Assembly: GCF_014269185.2 (NCBI RefSeq)
Contig: NZ_JABWRZ020000001.1
Location: forward strand, 1,761,001-1,825,000
Reading direction: 5' to 3'
DNA: 64,000 nucleotides
Source of the DNA: Pseudomonas oryzicola
GTDB lineage: Bacteria > Pseudomonadota > Gammaproteobacteria > Pseudomonadales > Pseudomonadaceae
The notes under the pieces were generated by a model. That model saw nothing but the letters and a program-made list of their open reading frames with translations. It was not told where the DNA came from and made no database searches. This document shows positions 25,482 to 34,920 of the stretch, piece after piece (position 1 is the first letter of the stretch; every line of letters starts with the position of its first letter). The position numbers were made by a program, and so were the translations under genes.

Positions 25482-27260
25482 ATGGCTGAAGCAGTCGTCG
25501 ACAACGCCCCCGTGAAAAGCGGCCCGCCCGCGGCCAAGCCGCCGCTGTTCGGCATGGCGTTTCTGGAAAACATCGCGCAGATGCCCATGCTGCGCCAGGT
25601 CGGCCTGCTGGTCGGCCTGGCCGCCAGCGTGGCGATCGGCTTTGCCGTGGTGCTGTGGTCGCAGCAACCGGATTACCGCCCGCTGTATGGCAGCCTGGCG
25701 GGCATGGACACCAAGCAGGTCATGGATACCCTGGCCGCTGCCGACATCCCCTACAACGTCGAGCCCAATTCCGGCGCTCTGCTGGTCAAGGCCGACGACC
25801 TCTCCCGTGCGCGCCTGAAACTGGCCGCAGCCGGCGTGGCGCCGAGCGATGGCAATGTCGGCTTCGAGCTGCTCGACAAGGAGCAGGGCCTGGGCACCAG
25901 CCAGTTCATGGAAGCCACCCGTTATCGTCGCAGCCTGGAAGGCGAACTGGCGCGTACCGTGTCCAGCCTGAACAACGTCAAGGCCGCACGCGTGCACCTG
26001 GCCATCCCGAAAAGCTCGGTGTTCGTGCGTGACGAACGCAAGCCCAGCGCCTCGGTACTGGTCGAGCTGTACCCGGGGCGTGCCCTGGAAGCCGGGCAGG
26101 TGATGGCCATTGTCAACCTGGTCGCGACCAGCGTGCCGGAACTGGACAAGTCCCAGGTCACCGTGGTCGACCAGAAAGGCAACCTGCTGTCCGAGCAGAT
26201 CCAGGACACTGCGCTGACCCAGGCCGGCAAGCAGTTCGACTACAGCCGCCGGGTAGAGAGCATGCTCACCCAGCGCGTGCACAACATCCTGCAACCGGTG
26301 CTGGGCAATGACCGCTACAAGGCCGAAGTGTCTGCCGACCTCGACTTCAGCGCGGTCGAGTCCACCTCCGAACAGTTCAACCCCGACCAGCCGGCGCTGC
26401 GCAGCGAGCAATCGGTCGACGAACAACGTGCCAGCAGCCAGGGCCCGCAGGGCGTGCCCGGTGCGCTGAGCAACCAGCCGCCAGGCCCGGCCTCGGCACC
26501 GCAGACCACCGGCGGTACCGCCGCGCCGGCGGCGGCCATCCAGCCCGGCCAGCCACTGGTAGATGCCAACGGCCAGCAGATCATGGACCCGGCCACCGGC
26601 CAGCCGATGCTGGCGCCGTATCCGTCGGACAAGCGGCAACAGAGTACCAAGAACTTCGAGCTGGACCGTTCCATCAGCCACACCCGTCAGCAGCAGGGGC
26701 GCATGACCCGCCTGTCGGTGGCGGTGGTGGTGGATGACCAGGTCAAGGTCGACCCGGCCACTGGCGACACTACCCGTGCCCCGTGGGGTGCCGAGGACCT
26801 GGCGCGCTTCACTCGCCTGGTGCAGGACGCGGTCGGTTTCGATGCCAGCCGTGGCGACAGCGTGACGGTGATCAACGTGCCGTTCGCCGCCGACCGTGGC
26901 GAGGAAATCAGCGACATCGCCTTCTATCAGCAGCCGTGGTTCTGGGACATCGTCAAGCAGGTGCTGGGCGTGGTGTTCATCCTGGTGCTGGTGTTCGGTG
27001 TACTGCGGCCGGTGCTGAACAACATCACCGGGGGCGGCAAGCAGGCTGCCCAGGATAGCGACATGGAGCTGGGCGGCATGGTGGGGTTGGAGGGCGAACT
27101 GGCCAACGACCGCGTCACTCTGGGTGGCCCGACAAGCATTCTGCTGCCTAGCCCGACCGAGGGCTACGAGGCACAGCTCAACGCAATCAAAGGCCTGGTG
27201 GCCGAAGACCCGGGCCGTGTGGCCCAGGTCGTGAAAGAGTGGATCAACGCCGATGAGTGA
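25482..27260 (+). CDS. fliF: Flagellar MS-ring protein FliF
   Basis: 592 aa. Forms the inner-membrane MS ring on which the motor and export gate are built. The first membrane segment lies near residues 35-58 (LLVGLAASVAIGFAVVLW) and the second near 490-512 (VLGVVFILVLVFGVLRPVL). Ring-building motifs lie between them (YNVEPNSGALLVKADDLSRARLKLA, RYRRSLEGELARTVSSL). A Gly/Pro/Ala-rich insert sits around 320-375. The C-terminal tail binds FliG, and the gene overlaps fliG by eight bases. Confidence 0.96.
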   Translation: MAEAVVDNAPVKSGPPAAKPPLFGMAFLENIAQMPMLRQVGLLVGLAASVAIGFAVVLWSQQPDYRPLYGSLAGMDTKQVMDTLAAADIPYNVEPNSGALLVKADDLSRARLKLAAAGVAPSDGNVGFELLDKEQGLGTSQFMEATRYRRSLEGELARTVSSLNNVKAARVHLAIPKSSVFVRDERKPSASVLVELYPGRALEAGQVMAIVNLVATSVPELDKSQVTVVDQKGNLLSEQIQDTALTQAGKQFDYSRRVESMLTQRVHNILQPVLGNDRYKAEVSADLDFSAVESTSEQFNPDQPALRSEQSVDEQRASSQGPQGVPGALSNQPPGPASAPQTTGGTAAPAAAIQPGQPLVDANGQQIMDPATGQPMLAPYPSDKRQQSTKNFELDRSISHTRQQQGRMTRLSVAVVVDDQVKVDPATGDTTRAPWGAEDLARFTRLVQDAVGFDASRGDSVTVINVPFAADRGEEISDIAFYQQPWFWDIVKQVLGVVFILVLVFGVLRPVLNNITGGGKQAAQDSDMELGGMVGLEGELANDRVTLGGPTSILLPSPTEGYEAQLNAIKGLVAEDPGRVAQVVKEWINADE

Positions 27261-28272
27261 TAACCGAGCCGTTACCGCCAAGCTGAGCCGCGTCGACAAG
27301 GCGGCGATCCTCCTGCTCTCGCTGGGCGAGACCGATGCGGCCCAGGTGCTGCGCCACATGGGGCCCAAGGAAGTGCAGCGGGTCGGTGTGGCCATGGCGC
27401 AGATGGGCAATGTGCACCGCGACCAGGTCGAGCAGGTGATGAGCGAGTTCGTCGAGATCGTCGGCGACCAGACCAGCCTGGGTGTCGGTTCCGACGCCTA
27501 CATCCGCAAGATGCTCAACCAGGCCCTCGGCGAGGACAAGGCCAACGGCCTGGTCGACCGCATCCTGCTCGGTGGCAACACCAGCGGCCTGGACAGCCTC
27601 AAGTGGATGGAGCCGCGTGCCGTGGCCGACGTGATCCGCTACGAACACCCGCAGATTCAGGCCATCGTGGTCGCCTACCTCGACCCCGACCAGGCTGGCG
27701 AAGTGCTGAGCAACTTCGACCACAAGGTGCGCCTGGACATCGTCTTGCGCGTGTCGTCGCTGAACACCGTGCAGCCGGCGGCGCTGAAGGAGCTGAACCA
27801 GATCCTCGAGAAGCAGTTCTCGGGCAACTCCAATGCGGCGCGTACCACCCTGGGCGGTATCAAGCGAGCGGCCGACATCATGAACTTCCTCGACAGCTCG
27901 GTGGAAGGTGCACTGATGGACGCGATCCGCGAAATCGACAGCGACCTGTCGGAGCAGATCGAGGACCTAATGTTCGTCTTCAACAACCTGGCCGACGTCG
28001 ACGACCGCGGCATCCAGGCGCTGCTGCGCGAAGTGTCGTCCGACGTGCTGGTGGTGTCGCTCAAGGGCGCCGACGAGCGGGTCAAGGACAAGATTTTCAA
28101 GAACATGTCCAAGCGTGCCTCCGAGCTGCTGCGCGACGACCTGGAAGCCAAGGGGCCGGTGCGGGTCAGCGACGTGGAAACGGCGCAGAAGGAAATCCTC
28201 ACCATCGCCCGACGCATGGCCGAGGCCGGCGAGATCGTGCTTGGTGGCAAGGGCGCCGAGGAAATGATCTAA
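27253..28272 (+). CDS. fliG: Flagellar motor switch protein FliG
   Basis: 339 aa, the usual length. Rotor protein that meets the stator and sets torque and direction. The N-terminal domain (AAILLLSLGETDAAQVLRHM) binds FliF. The middle EHPQ motif and GG hinge, and the C-terminal charged torque helix (DRGIQALLREVSSDVLVVSLKGADERVKDKIF), are all intact. It starts inside the end of fliF. A REP pair follows before fliH. Confidence 0.96.
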   Translation: MSDNRAVTAKLSRVDKAAILLLSLGETDAAQVLRHMGPKEVQRVGVAMAQMGNVHRDQVEQVMSEFVEIVGDQTSLGVGSDAYIRKMLNQALGEDKANGLVDRILLGGNTSGLDSLKWMEPRAVADVIRYEHPQIQAIVVAYLDPDQAGEVLSNFDHKVRLDIVLRVSSLNTVQPAALKELNQILEKQFSGNSNAARTTLGGIKRAADIMNFLDSSVEGALMDAIREIDSDLSEQIEDLMFVFNNLADVDDRGIQALLREVSSDVLVVSLKGADERVKDKIFKNMSKRASELLRDDLEAKGPVRVSDVETAQKEILTIARRMAEAGEIVLGGKGAEEMI

Positions 28273-28300
28273 GGTATTCGCGATCTGAGACCGACGCCGC

Positions 28301-28395
28301 CCCTTGTGGGAGCGGGTTTACCCGCGAAGGCGTCAGACCTGGCGATAGAAGTTGTCGCTGCCGACGCTTTCGCGGGTAAACCCGCTCCCACAGGG
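28301..28395. repeat. Inverted REP pair between fliG and fliH
   Basis: The left unit starts CCCTTGTGGGAGCGGGTTTA (28301 on) and its near-perfect reverse complement ends at 28395, separated by about 28 bases. The arms are about 33 bases long with one mismatch and one deletion. It belongs to the most common REP family of the P. putida group. It lies inside an operon rather than at its end. Confidence 0.88.
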
Positions 28396-28432
28396 ACCGT
28401 GTCGGCTGAACATGGTTTGAGAACATGACAGC

Positions 28433-29203
28433 ATGCCCACCAAAGAACATCACCCCAGCGACCTGATCCGCGCCCGCGACCTCGAGGGCGTGGACGTGTG
28501 GGCGCTGCCCAGCTTCGATCCGCAACCGGAGCCCGAGCCCGAACCGGAGCCGGAACCCGAGGTCATCGAGGACGAAGTCGAGGAAGTGCCGCTGGAGGAA
28601 GTCCAGCCGTTGACCCTTGAAGAACTGGAGGCCATCCGCCAGGAGGCCTACAACGAGGGCTTCGCCACCGGCGAGCGCGAGGGCTTCCACAGCACCCAGC
28701 TGAAGGTTCGTCAGGAAGCCGAAGAGGCTCTGAAAGCCAAGCTGGAAAGCCTCGAACGGTTGATGAGCAACCTGATGGAGCCTATCGCCGAACAGGATAC
28801 GCAAATCGAGAAATCGGTTGTTCACCTGGTGGCGCACATGGCTCGCCAGGTGATCGGTCGCGAGCTGCGCAGCGATTCCAGTCACATCACCCAGGTATTG
28901 CGCGAGGCGCTCAAACTGCTGCCGATGGGCGCCGACAACATCCGTATTCACCTCAATCCGCAGGACTTCGAGCTGGTCAAGGCGCTGCGCGAACGTCATG
29001 AGGAAACCTGGCGACTGCTTGAAGACAGCGCGCTGCTCCCGGGCGGCTGTCGCATCGAGACCGCTCACAGCCGCATCGACGCCAGCATGGAGACCCGCAT
29101 CGAAAAGGCCGTGGCGCAGCTGTTCGACCGCTTGCACGACCATTCCCTGCATCCGGCGGCGGCGGATATCGCCGTCAACCTGGGCAGCCCCGATGAAGCT
29201 TGA
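28433..29203 (+). CDS. fliH: Flagellar assembly protein FliH
   Basis: 256 aa. Regulates the export ATPase FliI and tethers it to the C ring. Near residues 31-40 there is a run of alternating Pro-Glu ([15 protein letters not shown]). A long helix follows ([23 protein letters not shown]), carrying the GxxxG-type pattern of FliH. The C-terminal domain ([22 protein letters not shown]) resembles the V-ATPase E subunit. No good ribosome-binding site lies before the ATG at 28433, and the REP pair intervenes after fliG. The 3' end overlaps fliI by 11 bases. Confidence 0.92.
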   Translation: MPTKEHHPSDLIRARDLEGVDVWALPSFDPQPEPEPEPEPEPEVIEDEVEEVPLEEVQPLTLEELEAIRQEAYNEGFATGEREGFHSTQLKVRQEAEEALKAKLESLERLMSNLMEPIAEQDTQIEKSVVHLVAHMARQVIGRELRSDSSHITQVLREALKLLPMGADNIRIHLNPQDFELVKALRERHEETWRLLEDSALLPGGCRIETAHSRIDASMETRIEKAVAQLFDRLHDHSLHPAAADIAVNLGSPDEA

Positions 29204-30548
29204 GCGCACCAGCTTCGGCAAGCGCCTGGGCGGTTATGCCGAAGCCATCGAGCTGCCGGCCCAGCCCGTCGTCGAAGGCCGCCTGCTGCGCATGGTCGGC
29301 CTCACGCTGGAAGCCGAAGGCCTGCGCGCAGCGGTTGGCACCCGCTGTCTGGTGATCAACGACGACAGCTACCACCCGGTGCAGGTCGAGGCCGAAGTCA
29401 TGGGCTTTGCCGGACCCAAGGTGTTCCTCATGCCGGTTGGCAGCATCGTCGGTATCGCCCCGGGCGCCCGGGTGGTGCCGCTGGGCGACAGCGGCCGCCT
29501 GCCGATGGGCATGAGCATGCTCGGCCGGGTGCTCGACGGCGCCGGCCGCCCGCTGGATGGCAAGGGTGGGATGAAGGCCGAGGACTGGGTGCCGATGGAC
29601 GGGCCGGTGATCAACCCGCTCAACCGCGACCCTATCAGCAAGCCGCTGGACGTGGGTATTCGCAGCATCAATGGCCTGCTCACGGTTGGCCGTGGCCAGC
29701 GCCTGGGGCTGTTCGCCGGCACCGGTGTGGGCAAATCGGTGCTGCTGGGCATGATGACCCGCTTCACCGAAGCTGAGATCATCGTGGTCGGCCTGATCGG
29801 TGAGCGCGGCCGCGAGGTGAAGGAATTCATCGAGCACATCCTGGGTGAAGAAGGCCTCAAGCGCTCGGTGGTGGTGGCTTCACCCGCCGACGATGCGCCA
29901 TTGATGCGCCTGCGTGCCGCCATGTATTGCACGCGCATTGCCGAGTACTTCCGCGACAAGGGCAAGAACGTGCTGTTGCTGATGGACTCGCTGACCCGTT
30001 TCGCCCAGGCCCAGCGGGAAATCGCCCTGGCCATCGGCGAGCCGCCGGCCACCCGCGGTTACCCGCCGTCGGTGTTCGCCAAGCTGCCCAAGCTGGTGGA
30101 GCGGGCGGGCAACGGCGAGCCGGGCGGTGGGTCGATCACCGCGTTCTACACCGTGCTGTCCGAAGGTGACGACCAGCAGGACCCGATTGCCGACTCGGCG
30201 CGCGGCGTGCTCGATGGCCACTTCGTGCTGTCGCGCCGGCTGGCCGAGGAAGGCCATTACCCGGCGATCGACATCGAAGCCTCGATCAGCCGGGTCATGC
30301 CCCAGGTGGTCGATGCCGACCATCTGCGCCAGGCGCAGAAGCTCAAGCAGTTGTGGTCACGCCTTTCGCAGAGCCGTGACCTGATCAGCGTGGGTGCCTA
30401 CGTCGCCGGTGGCGACCCGGAAACCGACCTGGCCATCGCCCTGCAGTCGCAGATGGTGGAATTCTTGCGCCAGGGCCTGCAGGAGAACGTCAGCATGGCG
30501 CAAAGCCGCGAACAACTGGGGGCGATCTTCACGCCCCCGGCGGGCTGA
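29193..30548 (+). CDS. fliI: Flagellum-specific ATPase FliI
   Basis: 451 aa. F1-beta-like ATPase that energises substrate unloading at the flagellar export gate. The Walker A loop AGTGVGKS lies at 175-182, Walker B is in [14 protein letters not shown], and [10 protein letters not shown] is the catalytic Glu block. The ATG at 29193 overlaps the end of fliH. Some longer starts exist in frame but lie inside fliH, while this one gives the standard family N-terminus ([13 protein letters not shown]). Confidence 0.97.
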   Translation: MKLERTSFGKRLGGYAEAIELPAQPVVEGRLLRMVGLTLEAEGLRAAVGTRCLVINDDSYHPVQVEAEVMGFAGPKVFLMPVGSIVGIAPGARVVPLGDSGRLPMGMSMLGRVLDGAGRPLDGKGGMKAEDWVPMDGPVINPLNRDPISKPLDVGIRSINGLLTVGRGQRLGLFAGTGVGKSVLLGMMTRFTEAEIIVVGLIGERGREVKEFIEHILGEEGLKRSVVVASPADDAPLMRLRAAMYCTRIAEYFRDKGKNVLLLMDSLTRFAQAQREIALAIGEPPATRGYPPSVFAKLPKLVERAGNGEPGGGSITAFYTVLSEGDDQQDPIADSARGVLDGHFVLSRRLAEEGHYPAIDIEASISRVMPQVVDADHLRQAQKLKQLWSRLSQSRDLISVGAYVAGGDPETDLAIALQSQMVEFLRQGLQENVSMAQSREQLGAIFTPPAG

Positions 30549-30554
30549 TAGGCC

Positions 30555-31007
30555 ATGGCACAGCCCGGACGCGCCGCGCGCCTGGCGCCGGTGGTGGCCA
30601 TGGCCGAGGAGGCCGAGCGCAAGGCGGCCCAGCGCCTTGGGCATTTCCAGCAGCTGGTGGCGACGGCCCAGGCCAAGCTGGCCGAGCTCGAACGCTTCCG
30701 CGAGGATTATCAGCTGCAATGGATCAACCGTGGCGGGCAGGGCGTCAACGGCAACTGGCTGGTCAATTACCAGCGTTTCCTCGGCCAGCTGGAAACGGCC
30801 ATGACCCAGCAGCGCCAGAGCCTTGCATGGCACCAGAACAACCTCAACAACGCCCGTGGCACCTGGCAACAGGCCTATGCCCGGGTAGAGGGCTTGCGCA
30901 AGCTGGTGCAACGCTACCAGGAAGAAGCCAGGCTCGCCGAAGACAAGCGAGAACAGCGCCTGCTGGATGAGTTGTCGCAGCGCCTGCCGCGGCAGAATCA
31001 CCTATAG
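30555..31007 (+). CDS. fliJ: Flagellar export protein FliJ
   Basis: 150 aa, almost wholly coiled coil. Sits in the centre of the FliI ring and carries chaperone-substrate complexes. Conserved features are the N-terminal RLAPVVAMAEEAERKAAQRL and the Q/R-rich helices throughout. Starts six bases after the fliI stop. Last gene of fliEFGHIJ. Confidence 0.92.
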   Translation: MAQPGRAARLAPVVAMAEEAERKAAQRLGHFQQLVATAQAKLAELERFREDYQLQWINRGGQGVNGNWLVNYQRFLGQLETAMTQQRQSLAWHQNNLNNARGTWQQAYARVEGLRKLVQRYQEEARLAEDKREQRLLDELSQRLPRQNHL

Positions 31008-31032
31008 CCTGTGGCGGTGATAGGGCCGATAA
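31003..31032 (+). promoter_or_regulatory. Possible FliA-type promoter upstream of hsbA
   Basis: GCCGATAA at 31025-31032 is a perfect sigma28 -10 element. The -35 is poor: TATA at 31003-31006 stands three bases too far upstream. Placed 81 bases before hsbA at the end of the fliJ operon. Confidence 0.35.
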
Positions 31033-31112
31033 AGGCATGAGCTTGCCACTCCCGCCAGTGCCTGCTAAACCTTAAAGGAGCTGTATCCGCCATCATCGAA
31101 GGAATCGCTAGC

Positions 31113-31418
31113 ATGGCAGTCGAGACTGATTTTTCGCAGGACGGGAAAAAACTGACGATCAAGATCAAGGGTCGCTTCGATTTCGGCAAGCATCAGGAAT
31201 TTCGTGACGCCTACGAGCGCCAGACCAGCCGGCCCGATTCGGTGGTGGTCGACCTGAAGGACACCACCTACCTCGACAGTTCCGCGCTCGGCATGCTGCT
31301 GTTGCTGCGCGACCATGCCGGTGGTGATGATTCGGATGTGCGCGTGGTACATGCCAGCTCCGATGTCCGCAAGATCCTCGCCATCTCCAATTTCGAAAAA
31401 CTCTTCGATATCAGTTGA
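31113..31418 (+). CDS. hsbA: STAS-domain anti-sigma factor antagonist HsbA
   Basis: 101 aa, a single STAS domain. The phosphorylatable serine lies in TYLDSSALGML (Ser56). In P. aeruginosa HsbA is dephosphorylated by HsbR and then either binds the anti-sigma factor FlgM, freeing FliA, or a diguanylate cyclase when phosphorylated. Its neighbours hsbR and hptB are the partners of that same pathway. GAAGGA lies before the ATG at 31113. The stop overlaps the hsbR start. Confidence 0.85.
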   Translation: MAVETDFSQDGKKLTIKIKGRFDFGKHQEFRDAYERQTSRPDSVVVDLKDTTYLDSSALGMLLLLRDHAGGDDSDVRVVHASSDVRKILAISNFEKLFDIS

Positions 31419-33118
31419 GCGCCGACATGCCGGCCGAACAGGCGTTGACCGTGCTGATTGCCGAGGACGGTGCCGCCGACCGCCTGCTGCTGGCGCAGAT
31501 CGTTCGCCGGCAGGGGCATCAGGTGGTCACGGCGGAAAACGGCGAGCAGGCGGTGGCGTTGTTCATCGAGCGGCGTCCGCAACTGGTGCTGCTGGATGCG
31601 CTGATGCCGGTAATGGATGGCTTCGAGGCGGCGCGGCAGATCAAGGCCTTGGCCGGCGAAGCGCTGGTGCCGATCATCTTCCTGACTTCGCTGAACGAAG
31701 AAGAGGGCCTGGTGCGTTGCCTCGAGGCTGGTGGCGATGACTTCATGGCCAAACCCTACAGTGCGGTGATTCTCGGCGCCAAGATCCGCGCCATGGACCG
31801 CTTGCGCCGGTTGCAGGCCACCGTGCTGGAGCAGCGCGACCAGATTGCCGGGCATCATCACCACCTGCTCAACGAGCAGCGGGTAGCCAAGGCGGTGTTC
31901 GACAAGGTGGCCCATTCCGGCTGCCTGGCCGCGCCCAACATCCGTTACCTGCAGTCGCCCTATGCGCTGTTCAATGGTGACCTGATGCTGGCTGCTTTCA
32001 CGCCGTCCGGTGACATGCGCGTGCTGCTCGGTGATTTCACCGGGCATGGCCTGCCGGCGGCGGTCGGCGCCATGCCGCTGGCTGAAGTGTTCTACGGCAT
32101 GACCGCCAAGGGCTACGGCATCGCGCAGATCCTGCGCGAGATGAACGCCAAGCTCAAACGCATCCTGCCCGTGGACATGTTCTGTTGTGCGCTGCTGCTC
32201 GACCTCAACATGCAGCGCGGTTCGGTGGAAGTGTGGAACGGCGGCATGCCCGATGGCTATCGCCTGTCGGTGCAGGGGCAGGTGCTGTCGGCGTTGCGTT
32301 CGCGACACCTGCCGCTGGGTATTCTGCCCGCCGAGCGTTTCGATGACTCGACCGAGGTGCTGCCGCTGGCGCCGGGCGAGCGCGTGCTGCTGCTGTCGGA
32401 CGGCGTGATCGATACAGCCGACGACCAGGAGCGTTTATTCGGCGTGCAGCGCCTGCACCAGGTGCTGGCCGAGAACCGTGACCCGGCGCGCCTGTTCGAT
32501 GAAGTGATGCAGGCCTTGGAGCGCTTCGGCGGGCGCCCGCGAGATGACATCAGTATGTGCGACATTCGTATGTCCAGCGTCGAGGAGCGGGTGCCAGCGC
32601 CGACGCTCTACGCTGACAGTGGCCGCTCCAGCCCGCTGGACTGGTCGCTGGGGTTCGAGGTGCGCGGCGAGAGCCTCAAGCGCTTCGATCCGGTACCTTA
32701 TCTGGTGCAGTTATTGCAGGAAATCCATGGCCTGCGCGCGCGCACCGGTAACCTGCACAGCGTGCTCAGCGAGCTGTACTCCAACGCCCTGGAGCACGGT
32801 GTGCTGGGCCTGGACTCGCAGCTCAAACGCGATGGACAGGGTTTCGCCGCCTACTACGAGGAACGCGCGCGGCGGCTGACGCAACTGACCGACGGCTACG
32901 TGCGTATCCAGTTCAAGGTTGAACCGTATGGCGACGGCGGGCGTCTCATCATCGAGGTCCGCGACAGCGGCGCCGGGTTCGATGTGCAACGGGTGCTGAC
33001 GCAGCCAGCGTTGGAGCGGCGCCTGAGTGGACGTGGGCTGAACCTGGTACAGCGGCTGGCCAGCAGCGCGCGCTGGAGCGAAGGCGGGCGGTGCGCGCAG
33101 GTGGAGTTCGTCTGGTGA
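31415..33118 (+). CDS. hsbR: Response regulator with PP2C phosphatase and anti-sigma kinase domains, HsbR
   Basis: 567 aa from the TTG at 31415, which overlaps the hsbA stop; ATG 31427 is an alternative. The receiver has Asp61 in LLDALMPVMDG. A SpoIIE/PP2C phosphatase follows (GDLMLAAFTPSGDMRVLLGDFTGHGLPAA, then LLLSDGVIDTAD). The C-terminal domain is an RsbW-type serine kinase (LSELYSNALEHG, VRDSGAGFD, GRGLNLV). The protein thus both phosphorylates and dephosphorylates HsbA, switched by phosphate from HptB. Domain order matches P. aeruginosa HsbR. Confidence 0.88.
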   Translation: MSADMPAEQALTVLIAEDGAADRLLLAQIVRRQGHQVVTAENGEQAVALFIERRPQLVLLDALMPVMDGFEAARQIKALAGEALVPIIFLTSLNEEEGLVRCLEAGGDDFMAKPYSAVILGAKIRAMDRLRRLQATVLEQRDQIAGHHHHLLNEQRVAKAVFDKVAHSGCLAAPNIRYLQSPYALFNGDLMLAAFTPSGDMRVLLGDFTGHGLPAAVGAMPLAEVFYGMTAKGYGIAQILREMNAKLKRILPVDMFCCALLLDLNMQRGSVEVWNGGMPDGYRLSVQGQVLSALRSRHLPLGILPAERFDDSTEVLPLAPGERVLLLSDGVIDTADDQERLFGVQRLHQVLAENRDPARLFDEVMQALERFGGRPRDDISMCDIRMSSVEERVPAPTLYADSGRSSPLDWSLGFEVRGESLKRFDPVPYLVQLLQEIHGLRARTGNLHSVLSELYSNALEHGVLGLDSQLKRDGQGFAAYYEERARRLTQLTDGYVRIQFKVEPYGDGGRLIIEVRDSGAGFDVQRVLTQPALERRLSGRGLNLVQRLASSARWSEGGRCAQVEFVW

Positions 33119-33167
33119 GCCATAGGCTGGCTCGGGCATAATCTGGCTTGATCAAGGGAGTGAGCAA

Positions 33168-33515
33168 GTGACTGACATGCATATTGACCAAAAGGTACTC
33201 AGCGACCTGCGTGAAGTCATGGAGGATGGCTATCTGCAACTGGTGCAGACCTTCCTCGACGATTCCGAACGGCGCCTGAGCCAGTTACATGCAGCCAGAA
33301 GTGCCGAGGAGCTCGGTGCGGTCGCGCACAGCTTCAAGGGCAGCAGCAGCAACATGGGTGCGGTTGCTTTGGCCGGCCTGTGCCAGCAGTTGGAGGAGTG
33401 CACTCGGCGGCCCCCGCTATATGGCATCGAGGACCTGATCTCCCGTATCGATCAGGAGTTCTTCGTAGTGCAGCAATTCTATCAGGATGAGCAGCAACGT
33501 ATTTTGACGGGTTGA
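33168..33515 (+). CDS. hptB: Histidine phosphotransfer protein HptB
   Basis: 115 aa, a single Hpt domain. His54 in AVAHSFKGSSSNMGA is the phosphorylated residue. In P. aeruginosa HptB takes phosphate from several hybrid kinases and passes it to HsbR, linking surface behaviour to FlgM/FliA. GTG start at 33168 with AAGGGAG upstream. The gap to fliK holds a sigma54 site, so fliK begins a new unit. Confidence 0.88.
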   Translation: MTDMHIDQKVLSDLREVMEDGYLQLVQTFLDDSERRLSQLHAARSAEELGAVAHSFKGSSSNMGAVALAGLCQQLEECTRRPPLYGIEDLISRIDQEFFVVQQFYQDEQQRILTG

Positions 33516-33523
33516 TACGCAAC

Positions 33524-33540
33524 TTGGCGCGAGTCTTGCT
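33524..33540 (+). promoter_or_regulatory. Sigma54 promoter of fliK
   Basis: TTGGCGCGAGTCTTGCT has GG at 33526-33527 and GC at 33538-33539, exactly ten bases apart, with a full TTGCT -12 box. It lies 48 bases before fliK. Confidence 0.8.
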
Positions 33541-33587
33541 TTTCTATGCTCGGATGTTTTTTTTGTTCCTGGCGCGGAGACCGCTCG

Positions 33588-34877
33588 ATGCCTGTCGCAC
33601 CCAACCCTTTGTTGCAAGCCAACGCCATTGCCAATACCTCGCGTTCGCCCGCCGTACAGGCCGACAAACCGCTGCAGGCACCGGCGGACAAGGGCGCCGG
33701 CTTTGACCAGGTAATGGCCAGGCAGGGCCGGGACAAGGCTGCGGGGCAAGACGACAAGGTCGCCCAGGCCAAGCCCAAGGACAAAGCCGAAGCGGCACAA
33801 GGCGGCAAGGCCGAGCCCGCCGACACGCCCGCTGTTGCCGATGACGGCAAGCCATTGCCAGCCGACGGCCAGGCCCAGGTCCAGGCCGACACCGATATGC
33901 GCGATGCCAACTTGGTGGCCGGCCAGGTCACCGACGCCCAGCCCGGCGCGCAACTGATCCAGGCCCAGGCCGAGACGGTGGCACCGGTGCTGCAGGCCGC
34001 CACGGCGCAGCCTGCTGTCGCGCCGCCTGCGACGGCGGCTGCCGAGGAAACCTTCGATCCCGAGGCCGATCCTCTGGCCAACCTGCCCACCTTGCGCCTG
34101 GCCCTGGAACACAGTGCCCAGGCCAAAGGGACAACCTCGGTGCATGCTCAGGATCCAGCGTCGGCCAAAGGTGAAGATGCGCCTGCGCCCGTCAATACCT
34201 TGGCGAACCTGGTTCACGGGAGCGGGGGGGATTCGGCGGGTGCGGCTGAGGGCGGTGAGGCCGGCGACAAGGCCTTCGGTGCCTTGCTCGAAGATGGCCT
34301 GAAGGACACCAAGAGCGCCAGCAGCGACACCCGCGTGGATGATTTCGCCAACCGCCTGGCCAACCTGACCCAGGCCGCCACGGCCAAGACCGCCAACGCC
34401 GTGCCGGTCAATGCCAGCCCGTTGCACCAGCCGCTGTCAATGAACCAGAACGCCTGGGCGGAGGGCCTGGTCAACCGGGTCATGTACCTGTCCAGCCAGA
34501 ACCTCAAGTCGGCGGACATACAGTTGGAGCCGGCAGAGCTTGGTCGACTGGACATTCGCGTCAATGTTGCGACGGACCAGTCGACCCAGATCACCTTCAT
34601 CAGTGGCCACGCCGGTGTGCGTGATGCCCTTGACAGCCAGGTGCATCGCCTGCGCGAACTGTTCACCCAGCAAGGCCTGGCCCAGCCGGATGTCAACGTG
34701 GCCGACCAGTCGCGCGGGCAGCAACAGCAGCAACAGCAGGCGCAGGCCCAGGGCAGCCAGTTGTCGGGAGTGGCTGCGCGTCAGGCGGAGCAGGGCGGTA
34801 CCGAGAGCGCCGACAGCGGCAGGCCGGTGGAGCAGCAACTGGTTATCGGTGACAGTGCGGTCGATTACTACGCCTGA
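33588..34877 (+). CDS. fliK: Flagellar hook-length control protein FliK
   Basis: 429 aa from the ATG at 33588, preceded by GGAGA; an earlier ATG at 33546 in frame lies almost on the sigma54 start point and is unlikely. The first ~290 residues are Ala/Asp/Lys/Gln-rich and disordered, the ruler part. The C-terminal FliK domain (WAEGLVNRVMYLSSQNLKSADIQLEPAELGRLDIRVNV) meets FlhB to switch export from rod-hook to filament type. A Gln-rich tail follows. Another FliK-type gene lies at 58417-59973. Confidence 0.92.
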   Translation: MPVAPNPLLQANAIANTSRSPAVQADKPLQAPADKGAGFDQVMARQGRDKAAGQDDKVAQAKPKDKAEAAQGGKAEPADTPAVADDGKPLPADGQAQVQADTDMRDANLVAGQVTDAQPGAQLIQAQAETVAPVLQAATAQPAVAPPATAAAEETFDPEADPLANLPTLRLALEHSAQAKGTTSVHAQDPASAKGEDAPAPVNTLANLVHGSGGDSAGAAEGGEAGDKAFGALLEDGLKDTKSASSDTRVDDFANRLANLTQAATAKTANAVPVNASPLHQPLSMNQNAWAEGLVNRVMYLSSQNLKSADIQLEPAELGRLDIRVNVATDQSTQITFISGHAGVRDALDSQVHRLRELFTQQGLAQPDVNVADQSRGQQQQQQQAQAQGSQLSGVAARQAEQGGTESADSGRPVEQQLVIGDSAVDYYA

Positions 34878-34920
34878 TGTCGGGGTGTATGCCTTGGGTT
34901 TCGCGGCGCCTTTGCGGGCC

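Noticed and set aside
33546..33587. Earlier ATG start for fliK
   Set aside because: It lies only seven bases after the -12 box of the sigma54 promoter and has no ribosome-binding site.
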